Positions 44,301 to 52,188 of a DNA stretch of 64,000 nucleotides are shown here, piece after piece. Within the stretch, counting starts at the first letter, position 1. Each line of letters begins with the position of its first letter. Made by a program: the position numbers and the translations under genes. The stretch spans positions 2,085,373-2,149,372 of the forward strand of contig CAJINV010000009.1 of NCBI GenBank assembly GCA_905178155.1, given 5' to 3'. This DNA is from Amoebophrya sp. A120 (lineage: Eukaryota; Sar; Dinophyceae; Syndiniales; Amoebophryaceae). The notes beneath the pieces are model-generated. The model worked only from the letters and a program-made list of their open reading frames with translations, searched no databases and was not told the origin of the DNA.

Positions 44301-46122
44301 GGTAGACGTCCTCCGAAAAGCTGTCTAGAGCAGGGTGATGACCCCCTGGAGACTTGTCACCATCAGCGAAAACATCGAACACGTTTCGCTCGAGGTGATC
44401 AAATGCTTGAGCCGGCGACTTCCTGCTCCTGGTTTTTCCTTTTCCTCGCTCGGAGCTGCTCTTTGCCCCGCTGCCGAACAGCCGCGCGAGAAAGCCTTTG
44501 CCAAATTTGTTCGCAAAAAGGTTGAAGCAGAAGTAGTTGGAGCCCCGAAACAAAACGTCCCGCCCCGCCGCGAACAGCAACGCTGTCAAGAGACGGGCTG
44601 CGTTGGGAGGACGGTAGTGAGGGAGTGCGATTTGTAGAGGCAGATCGGTTTGGGACGAGAGAGCCGCGTTTACCCGCGACATTTCCTCCTGTTCTTCGTC
44701 GTCCTGCTGATTCCCGCGAGTAAACGACGTCGTGCAAATGCGGTAGTGCTCCGGTCCAGCAGCCCCCTGGGCTTCGGCGAGTTCCCGCTGCAAAATCGTC
44801 ACAACGTCCTCGTCCGAGTCACTGTGTCGCACGAAGTTTCCTGCGTCCTGCGTTTCAGTCCCGTGGTGGAGCTCGATCGTTGTGTGCTCGTCTGTCGGAG
44901 AGCCACTGCCGCCTCGCTCTTCAGCCGGAAACATCAGGCTCGCTGCGTCAGTCGATGTCGCAGAAGCTGGCTGTTCCGACAGCGTACGCGATGCACCCTT
45001 TTCTTCCTTTGCTTTCTTCTTCTCTTTCAGCCTCCCTTGATAGTGCGTAATCCAATACTTAAAGGTGTCTTTGCCCAGGTCGTGGCCGGCCGAGTGCGGT
45101 GACACGTCCTGCGCCGCAGTGTCGTCCCTAGTAGCACTTGGTAGATCAAAGCGTAGACCACGAATACGAGCACGATCTGATTTCGCGACATAATGCTCCT
45201 TGTCCTGGTAGTGATCTTCATCCTTCTCCTTGCTACTGCCACTGCCGCGGTTGTTTCCCGACGCCCGTCCACCACGGCCACGTTTTTGCATTTTGCGCCC
45301 CATACTCGGAGGGCTGCTGTGGCTGCGGTCACTGCCCAGTGGAGACGCAGTTGCGGCGGAGGTAAAGGACACCCGCGGCTTTTTACTTTTCTTTGCCGAC
45401 GCCGTTGACGTACCGCTTGCGGCGCCCTCCTCGATCAAATTTCCCCGTAGAGTAGGCGAAGACGCCCCCGACGCAGCCGCTCCTGCTGCAGATGAATCGT
45501 ACCCCGGACGCCCGCGCTGCTGTGCGGCCAGGACTTTTGCTAGGGTCCACGGGCCGCCGTTGCTCCTGGTGATGTCGGCCAAAAAGCATGCCGTGAGAAT
45601 GAGAAGGGGGCAAAATGCCCCGAAGTTTGCGCCGCTCGCGAACAAACCAGAACCTCCCATGATGTTCTGCTGGCTCGTTAATTGCTCAAAGAGGTAGTCC
45701 CGGAAATTCGATCGAATTCGAGAAATCCAAGGATTTCTGGCGTGGCTCTGGAGGTGAAAGTCTGAAGCTACTTCTTCAATTACACAAGAACGATCTTCAT
45801 GCGATAAGAATAATTCTAATTCGTTTTCTGCCCCTGCTGTTGGATCGATCGAGTTCGGTCCTGTGGAACAAGTTTTTGTTGAATAATTAGTAGTTGACTC
45901 ACTAACAGAAAGAGAAAGAGCACCGTGAGATGTAGAAGTCGAAGTGTCCACATGTTTAGAAGCATTAACATCAAATATCGCAAATGCTCCTTCTTCTTCA
46001 CAAGTTTGGCTTGTTTGTTCCTGTCGCGGAGGAACATGCTGCAGATCTTGTTCGCCGACGCCAATAGGATCCACATCACGAACGACTTGGTCACAACACG
46101 AGGAACGCAGATCTTCCGCCAT
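41359..46122 (-). CDS. Giant short-chain dehydrogenase/reductase
   Basis: One uninterrupted frame of 1,587 residues starts at ATG 46122 (MAEDLRSSCCDQVVRDVDPI). SDR signatures are spread through the second half: nucleotide-binding TGVTSGIG (about 656-663), VIADLSLP, LNAGIS (about 972), strand VVTGSFTAWDL, catalytic YGHSK (about 1247) and ADPGVVNTKL. The order matches retinol-dehydrogenase or protochlorophyllide-reductase-like SDRs, which use NAD(P)H on lipid or alcohol substrates. Normal SDRs are near 300 residues. Here Ser/Asp/Glu-rich inserts of 50-200 residues separate the conserved strands, and a 650-residue N-terminal region precedes the domain. That region has one hydrophobic segment (AFCPLLILTACFLA, about 170-190) that may be a membrane anchor. 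Substrate unknown. Inserts could hide unrecognised introns, but the frame stays open throughout. Confidence 0.8.
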   Translation of the reverse strand: MAEDLRSSCCDQVVRDVDPIGVGEQDLQHVPPRQEQTSQTCEEEGAFAIFDVNASKHVDTSTSTSHGALSLSVSESTTNYSTKTCSTGPNSIDPTAGAENELELFLSHEDRSCVIEEVASDFHLQSHARNPWISRIRSNFRDYLFEQLTSQQNIMGGSGLFASGANFGAFCPLLILTACFLADITRSNGGPWTLAKVLAAQQRGRPGYDSSAAGAAASGASSPTLRGNLIEEGAASGTSTASAKKSKKPRVSFTSAATASPLGSDRSHSSPPSMGRKMQKRGRGGRASGNNRGSGSSKEKDEDHYQDKEHYVAKSDRARIRGLRFDLPSATRDDTAAQDVSPHSAGHDLGKDTFKYWITHYQGRLKEKKKAKEEKGASRTLSEQPASATSTDAASLMFPAEERGGSGSPTDEHTTIELHHGTETQDAGNFVRHSDSDEDVVTILQRELAEAQGAAGPEHYRICTTSFTRGNQQDDEEQEEMSRVNAALSSQTDLPLQIALPHYRPPNAARLLTALLFAAGRDVLFRGSNYFCFNLFANKFGKGFLARLFGSGAKSSSERGKGKTRSRKSPAQAFDHLERNVFDVFADGDKSPGGHHPALDSFSEDVYRARKVQSGGQHDNASEKQSFDSRLYERANEELLTENEPPGALEHALYGETLLLTGVTSGIGLAALKEIVARQPARLLILVKDAGEVVPDDEQEYDRYFNTMGGRDHEVIADSYDFHFDLLQSSREELEREGDVDSTLSKLLGTKLKLESNTTTGTTGARAAAKNATSEDSDGQGKYYGETEVYNNEGEHDHQHHRSISDASTSVQSADKFRNLINLARNALGIQVHFVIADLSLPREVIHAAKQIRDVLRSVSSSSRLLSESSGNIVSRSTTAAHEGSGQNNTGASSCRAGLDEDTAKVRLQEHSSDEDEVDDDEVPISPSSCLRQDHGTAKQEDAAGAGGGSTVNTSEEPEQSDAEVVQMIDRVMLNAGISDSDSPCRTKEDKLERHFAANFIGPVLLLEELFPSSTKPRTSDGASTSTSGRRGSGQSSFDTATSSLVSASGLALSSSSSHLGGDAAAAGGGASSSSCAILTLNSDGAGGTGSSPELVCADEAAQRTSSTTLLQDDHTEDDLPNPKTALKIFSDRLEQQYGAENLQSSTSSMEESRQQLRLSSQNENPHTTLVEQENDEKKGPDHFAGTSTTRAAVAPQHDLQNPAGAKKTTIVVTGSFTAWDLAEGVVRLDDLEFERHSPHFLGVPNSLAYGHSKLLLHAYFKTWAEKHPQFHVFVADPGVVNTKLHTTLKRGLKGEIENETISSRCNKGGETAAAGAEDAGARTSSRVDRVQRDHVCPPAATGSLSSFGKDAIAASCQTVASSSMDVDDEVEDVGESSLTTASSGTKSSNRIFKSSTTRAIMIKRQAKPNFLQILVKNKLVSEFRKKLVNWFYRTIIRLGFLRSPEVGCLPLLRGLFAKRLVLAGDTSSARSRKFPIVVDGQEQKNHPVELLDHGFSHSIMYPTLNFCKYIDWGKFGAVRKKPPSFRMDRFEDSDVTCLLPAISTDLCSDRETGMPSAVCEELYARMQQFMRKLQARYGTTTGGRND

Positions 46123-46885
46123 CTTGGTGAAAAGAAAATGAAAATGCAAATGGAAAGGCAAAGGAGGGTGCCCCCAAAAAAAATAATTATCCTGATCTGG
46201 CTATCGCTATCCGCATAATTCTGACAGCGCCTTCATGTGACTTGCTCCATCTTCAGAAGAAGTGTTGCAATACTCGTCACTCTTCTTGAAAAGGAACCGA
46301 AAAGGGATTATCGAACCACGGTCAACGAGATCATTAAAGGGGATCGTAAAACTACACCTAGAGGCACGCTCCAGCACAAAAATTGCGAACACGAATGTCA
46401 GCTCTGACGCGTTGCACGTATTCCCCCGACAGAAAGACAGAGGAAAGCGCGATCCTGGCGGATCGAATTATTTATGTCTTCGATTATTACACTTTTACTA
46501 ACTTAACTCCAACTTCGTTATGTGTGATGCTTGTGCTGGGTCTTGAGCTTTTGCTTTATCTATCAGCAGTCGTGATCTATTTATTATTTGTCCAGTATCA
46601 CTGTCGTGCAATAAGCACGAGGACGAGCAGCAGGCTGGTGCAGTTCTGTCTTTCTCTTGGTCTTGTAGTACTTGTTGAACTTCTTGAAACGCAATATCAC
46701 ATGTTGGCTTCGAAAAAAAGACCAGTTGTCTTCATCTTGTCCGAAGACTGAGGTCGGCTATTGTACAATAAATTCCTGCTCCGGTAGTACAATCGTATAG
46801 CGATTTTACCTGCGTCATCAGGGCGAAACATCCATCTCGCGTTCCACCTGTAGAATTGTCATTTTTTAGTTCTTGACTTAGATTT
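46123..46885. other. Intergenic, no gene recognised
   Basis: Short frames only, with no motif or repeat. It lies between the SDR start and the CFAP77-like stop. Confidence 0.5.
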
Positions 46886-48675
46886 CTATCCTTTTATTTC
46901 GGGCTGCTTCCGCTCCGACAGGAACATCAAGGATACACGGGTAGGAAATTTTTTGTGCTGGGTCGTTCGTACCGAAAGTGTCGAAGCAAAACGCAGATGC
47001 CGTCCATCGATCTGCACTATGCACGCATTCCCATGGGTAAGCTAACGCATAGGCGGGCATCACCCTCAAGTAGACAAATCAATGGCCACAAACACATTTT
47101 TACCGGTGCTGCGGGCAGCTCTTCCTGGTGGATATCCGGAATCTGCGTTGCTCCATGGCCCTTCTTTGGTGGTGGGCCCGGCAGTTTAAAAGACGCTTGG
47201 ACATTCAAGAACTTTTTCATCATGAACGGCTTGTGCTGTGGTTAATATTTTGGAACAAGCAAAAATTGCAAGAAGTGCCTGTGCGTTTCGGTTTATTCAT
47301 GCATCTACCACGTCTGATCGTAAGATCTTTCATTCAACAGAGGCCACGCTCGCCTTTCGTATTCCGTCACAACACCAACACGAGCCCATCACTCAGCTTC
47401 ATCGCAATGTAAACAATGACGACTTTTAATACTTCGCCGAGCAAAAAAATATCGATGATCGACGAGCAGCCCAGTACCTCTTCCTCTACTTTCAGTCTCT
47501 TTTCCGCAGCCTTTTTGTGTCCCAGAGACGCCTTGGTCTGGTAGATGGTTTTCTTCGGTTTTGCGGCGGTCTCCTCGGCGTGTTGCATTTCCTCCCGCAT
47601 CTGCTCGTACTCGACGGCGTACAGGTTCCCGATCACCCGGCCGATCGGGGTGCTTGATCTTGTGGGCTTACCAAAGTCACCAACCGGCTTTGGTGCCGGC
47701 TTGGACGAGCTAGTGGCGGGAACCTGTGACAGTGACTTGTTCTTCTACCTCGACGCAAAATTATCACTAAGAAGTTAACTTTTCCGTAACACTAACAAGG
47801 CTAGCCTGGCTTTTATTCAAGAAGACAAAGATAAATAAGGAGACGATCTTCGTGGTGGAGATAGCCTTGATATACATATATTCACCATCAAGATGCTCAG
47901 CAGCTGTAGTAGCTCTTCACATTGCAAATATACAACATTCTCACCCTTTTTCCCGGTGTTCTGCCTGGTGCTGTTTGTTCGCTGTCTGGTCTTACGAGCA
48001 GATTGCATTTCTTTTTGTTGTACGCAATGTAGTTCACTTTGTTTCCGGCTTTTGGCACGCTTTTCTGGTGGTTGGCCCAAGTACGCAACACCTCGCCTGC
48101 ACCTTCCATATCGCAACCTGTTGAAGATGGGGATTTCATTATTCTTTGTATTTTCCATTGTTGTGCGTGAGAAAGACCAAGACGAGTGTATTATGAAATG
48201 AGCGATCATACCATGGTGGAAAATATTTTCCGCGATGGTGCAATGCCTGTGCGCAAGCTCAGAGGCGATGAATTATTTGACGCCTGTCGAGTATACGTAT
48301 CTATACCATGCTGCAACACGTGTTGTTCTTGTTACACAAAGCTGTCCTATGCAGCTGTCACACCTACTCTTGATACTGCAACCAACCGGTACTTAATTTC
48401 CGGGCTTGATCAACCATAGCATCCTGTAACGTTGGTTACACGAGGGCAGAAGTGGCAGGAACAGGATGATGACTATCACAACTACTTACTTTCTGCAAAG
48501 CGGGTATGCGAATGGTGAAGAAACGAAAGACGCGAGGACGTTGCACTGTAACTTCTATACCCATGACGTTGCCAAATGAATGCGTGTCCGGTGGCAGGTC
48601 GTAAGCGGAAAATTTGGCCCGACCAATTTCATCCTTCTGGAGAAGTGGATTCTTCTCACGAGGAACCCGCGGCAT
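46886..48675 (-). CDS. CFAP77: CFAP77-like axonemal microtubule protein, copy 1
   Basis: Predicted 246 residues in five exons: 48675-48561, 48117-47996, 47723-47478, 47235-47104 and 47011-46886. All introns are GT-AG and phases agree. Conserved CFAP77 pieces appear in order: NPLLQKDEIGRAKFSAYDLP (residues about 9-28) and HSFGNVMG, GAGEVLRTWANHQKS with NYIAYNKKK, FGKPTRSSTPIGRVIGNLYA, TKASLGHKKAAEKR, and HKPFMMKKFLNVQASFKLPG. CFAP77 is a small protein of doublet microtubules in motile cilia and flagella. The last exon (IDGRHLRFASTL to the TAG at 46888-46886) is the least certain, since the other frame there is also open. A second homologue lies at 60329-62224. The 2.7-kb foldback element lies just upstream of this gene. 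Confidence 0.78.
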
Positions 48676-48979
48676 CTTTGCTCCTCACGATAGCACGGGT
48701 TGTGATGGAGGAAGGGGAATAGCCAATCGCTGGAGAAAAGTATGTACTATGTCGTGTCGTGCGTGTCCGTGTTCGTCAGTCTAGTAACGCGCGCACAAAA
48801 GAAAATCGGAAAAGGACAATCGCAGGTACTGAAAAGTGAGCGACCACGTCGCGGCCGGGGCGTAAAGGTAAACCAAACACGGACTCTACTGCTAATAATG
48901 TTTTGTTCGTCAATGCTAGTTGTACATCTACACGTTGCAACTAGCGCAGCTGCACTAATTTGCCAAATAAGAGCGAAGC
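48676..48979. other. Short upstream spacer
   Basis: About 300 bases between the CFAP77-like start and the foldback element. No feature was seen. Confidence 0.5.
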
Positions 48980-48987
48980 TAGTTGTT
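48980..48987. repeat. Left 8-bp target duplication
   Basis: TAGTTGTT directly precedes the GGGATGAACCC terminus of the foldback element and is repeated exactly at 51721-51728. Confidence 0.75.
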
Positions 48988-49200
48988 GGGATGAACCCAA
49001 ATAAGCAGAATTAAAGGCGAAACACCTACCCAAATTTCCTCTGCAACAAGTGCAAGGACGTGGGCTAGCATCGTGGTTTGGCTGTTGGATGGATTCCTTC
49101 GGAACGCAGAAAATAGAAGAAATCGCGAGCATTAGAGGCGTCTTTGGTGTGTGTGTGTGTTGTGTAAAGTGTGGGAGTAGCTAGATTGCTTGCCTGAATT

Positions 49201-49411
49201 GCGAAACGCGAAAAGCGAACAAAAGCGACACGGAAAGCGATAAAGCAGCACAAAGGGGAAGCGGAGTGAGAGAAGGTGGAAGCGGCCCCCGAAATGCGAA
49301 ACGCGAAAAGCGAACGAAAGCGACCCGGAAAACAATCAATAAAAAGTAAGAGGAAGCAGAGAGAAGGCGGAGGCGGCCCCCGAAATGCGAAACGCGAAAA
49401 GCGAAGAGCGG
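49201..49411 (+). repeat. Left-arm minisatellite of the foldback element
   Basis: Three units begin GCGAAACGCGAAAAGCGAA at 49201, 49296 and 49387, with a period of 91-95 bases. Units include GGCGGCCCCCGAAAT just before the next start. Confidence 0.75.
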
Positions 49412-49565
49412 GCGGGGCCGCTTGTTAATTCTCCGCCCCCCTTTTTTTCAACGCAGCGGCCCGGGTGCTTTTTTGAAATTAGAGCAGCGGCGCCCCGCCT
49501 CTTTTTGCCTTAGTGGCGACATGTGCGACGTGCCGCAATTAATATCTTACGGAGCAGCTACTAGC

Positions 49566-49665
49566 TCGCAACGGGGGGCGAAAGGGGCGGCGTCCGTCCA
49601 ATTCTTGGAGGCCGGGGCCCCGGGGGGTTCTTGGTCTCAATGCTGGCCGGGTACGAACGCGACTC
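49566..49665. repeat. Inner inverted repeat, left arm
   Basis: CTTGGAGGCCGGGGCCCCGG and the flanking bases recur as the reverse complement near 50825-50910, separated by about 1.2 kb. The similarity continues through TTCTTGGT. Confidence 0.7.
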
Positions 49666-50403
49666 GCCCGCGCGGCATCCTTCGAATCACATGACAGGCG
49701 CCGGGCCGGGGAGAGCCTCGACAGGATACTCCGAAAGGGCGCGCGCGCTACAGACGCGCGACGGCCAACACCTGGAAACACCCACACGGAGAGAAGACGC
49801 GGAGTGGAGCACAGAGCGCAGGCGCCTCACAGTATTGATATACCTACTGCGCGCACCCACGGAGAAAAAAGGGCGGCCGCTTCGTTCCTTCGCTCCTTCC
49901 TGTTCTGGGGCACTTCGCTCGCCGATGGCGTTTGGTTCCTTCTTCGCGAATTTGGCCCGGCCTGCATTTCAAATATACGCAGGGGGCCCCAATAGCCGCG
50001 CACCAATGCAATCAATCTCCCCCAGGGGCCGACAAGCTGTCGATGGGGCCCGCTGACCATCGTCAATAGAAATACTAAAGGGGCCGCGTAAAAAAACAGT
50101 AGGGCGCACACACAAGGGGCGGGGCTCGCTAAGAATAACCAAAGCAAGACACACACACACCCACGCACGTCCGCGGCGGCTCCAATGCTGGGCGCCTTCC
50201 GGGCCGGCCTCCGCGGCCGAATGCCTCCCCAAGAAAGGTTTCTTTGCGGGCCGCTCGCTGGCGCGACCGACCCAGGACCCGCCGCGCAAGTTGGCGCGCA
50301 ACGGGCCACGCGTTGCGGCTGGGACCCATGCCGCGGGTTTCCGCTCGGCCTCTCGCGCAGACGCCTCGCCCTTTAGCCGCTTCCTTGCGGCGCGCCACGG
50401 ACG

Positions 50404-50580
50404 CACGCCGCAACGGCTTCGCCGGCCCTGCTTCCCCTCCGCGAAAGATTGCGTCACGCGCCGCAGTGCTGTTTCCCAACGCGGCCCGCGCACGCCGCAA
50501 CGGCTTCGCCGGCCCTGCTTCTCCTCCGCGAAAGATTAGACTGCGTCGCGCGCCGCAGTGCTGTTTCCCAACACGACCCG
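50404..50580 (+). repeat. Tandem duplication of about 88 bp in the element core
   Basis: The stretch starting ACGCCGCAACGGCTTCGCCG at 50404 is repeated from 50491 with a few changes; both copies include GCCGCAGTGCTGTTTCCCAA. Confidence 0.8.
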
Positions 50581-50824
50581 CCCGGAGGCGGCAGCGGGCG
50601 GGGGTGGCCAGGAACTGCTGCCGGCGCACGGGCGCACCGCGTACCTAAAGACAACAGAGCAGGGCCGCCATGGGCGGTGGCGCGAGGAAGGCAAAAGGGG
50701 CGCGGGCACTGCGCGCGCCACAATGTTGCCCCCCATGCTGCCCGCCAAAAGACGGGCGGGAGCGAGGTTCGGCGGGCCACGTCGCTCTCTACCGTCCGTT
50801 GCGGGCGCACGGGCGAGCCACGTG

Positions 50825-50910
50825 CCTAGCGATAACGCTGGGACCAAGAACCAACCCCCCCGGGGCCCCGGCCTCCAAAAACTGGGCGCCCCCTCTTTCG
50901 CTTCCCTGTG
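50825..50910. repeat. Inner inverted repeat, right arm
   Basis: This is the reverse-complement partner of 49566-49665, centred on CCGGGGCCCCGGCCTCC. Confidence 0.7.
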
Positions 50911-51189
50911 CAAACGAACCACGCAAAACATGGTACGCGGGAGGCCGCTAAAGTCGCCAACATACAAGAAGGGGAGCGGGTCGGAGCGTCGCGGACTCTA
51001 TTCGAAGCAAGGAAGCTGGTCGCGGCTGCGCTGGGTGGGGAAGTAAAGTAAAGAAAAAAGCGGGGCGCTTCGCTGGCTAGGACATAGACAAACGGCCCTG
51101 CCCTTTCTTCGCCTTCCGGGCTTCGGGGTCCAATTCCCCCCCCTCCCTTCGTGCTCTGCTTATTATCTCCGGCCCTTTTTCCTTTTTTC

Positions 51190-51655
51190 ATTTTTCGCAT
51201 TTCGGGCGTGGCCTTGCTTTCTCTCTTTTTACTTTACTGCCCACGCAAGGGCCTCCCTCTTTTCGCTTTTCGAAATCGCTGCCGCGCTCCCTCTTCTTCC
51301 TCCCCGAACTACCCGAGGGGCCTCGCGGCTTCGCTTTTCGCTTTTCGCATCTCGGAGCCGCTGCCGCTTTCTTTCTTCTCCCCCTATTGACTACTCGAGA
51401 AGCCTTGGCGCTTCGCTTTTCGCTTTTCGCATTTCGGAAGCGTTGCCGCTTTCTCTCTTCTTACTCTACTACCTTTCGTTTGCCGCTTTAGCTTTAGCGA
51501 CGCCAGGGCCTTTGGTTTCTCGCTTTTCGCATTTCGGAAGCGCTTCCGCTTTCTCTCTTTTTACTCTCCTACCTCTGCGGGGGTCTTTGGTGTTTCGCTT
51601 TTCGCTTTTCGCATTTCGGAAGCGCTTCCGCTTTCTCTCTATTTACTCTCTAAAG
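51190..51655 (-). repeat. Right-arm minisatellite of the foldback element
   Basis: About five to six units of 70-110 bases carry CGCTTTTCGCATTTCGG, the reverse complement of the left-array core CCGAAATGCGAAA. Two late units contain the palindrome CGGAAGCGCTTCCG, followed by CTTTCTCTC. Confidence 0.75.
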
Positions 51656-51720
51656 CCCTGCAGCTTGTTTTAGGAAATTAGGTAGATCACGGCGGTGCTC
51701 TGCTTATTTGGGTTGATCCC

Positions 51721-51728
51721 TAGTTGTT
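51721..51728. repeat. Right 8-bp target duplication
   Basis: TAGTTGTT directly follows the GGGTTGATCCC terminus and matches the copy at 48980-48987. Confidence 0.75.
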
Positions 51729-52188
51729 GTATGATGAGTGATTTCTTCAATTTTTCATTTAGCTCTCGTCATCTTAAATTGTTCCAAGGGAGCGCTATTG
51801 TAGTGCTGATACTCAAACACAAACTCTCGATCTCGTTCGCTCCTGCTGTGGGATGCCGCAGTGGCTGAAAAAAGAAAAAAAAACTTGCACTTGCATACGC
51901 GCGGATATAACTTGGAGAAAAGAACAAGTAGGCAATCGCAGCTGAGCCTATTGTGAAAGCCACGACGAGCATGACCTCCAGGAAGAACAGTGTAAGCGCT
52001 CAAATCAAGACCAGCAATGCCACCGACAAGCGGGGCGCGTGTCAGCGTCACAAGTGCGCTAAGGTAAGCGTGAATCTTCTTGTCGCGTTACTCTACTAAA
52101 AGTGATTTGGGTCGTCTTTCTTGTTCGCGGTTGTCGCTAGAAGTTGGAGGCAAAGTTCCAACTCCTCAGCTTCATGTTGCGTTCCTCA
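51729..52188. other. NSF 3' flank, no gene recognised
   Basis: It contains a 98-codon minus-strand frame starting with GTG and a short plus-strand frame (MTSRKNSVSAQIKTS) ending at a GTAAGC. Neither has support beyond being open. Confidence 0.45.

Larger units (their letters stand above)
48988..51720. mobile_element. GC-rich foldback DNA transposon, non-autonomous
   Basis: A 2,733-bp element begins GGGATGAACCC and ends GGGTTGATCCC. The terminal inverted repeats match at 21 of 22 bases next to the ends (GGGAT[G/C]AACCCAAATAA) and continue imperfectly for about 65 bases. It is flanked by an exact 8-bp duplication, TAGTTGTT. Further in, both arms carry related minisatellite arrays in opposite orientation, and an inner pair of arms (49566-49665 and 50825-50910) is also inverted. 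The core is very GC-rich. The long open frames inside are Arg/Ala/Pro-rich with no transposase motif, so I take the element as non-autonomous. An 8-bp duplication with GGG termini would suit hAT-like or Mutator-like foldback elements; the class is inference. Confidence 0.8.

Noticed and set aside
49827-50629. Several long frames inside the foldback element as transposase candidates
   Set aside because: They are Arg/Ala/Gly-rich translations of GC-rich repeats in several overlapping frames, with no DDE or zinc-finger motif.
51755-52051. Minus-strand frame of 98 codons, and a short plus-strand frame ending at GTAAGC
   Set aside because: The first begins with GTG and changes character across frames; the second has no second exon that I can identify.
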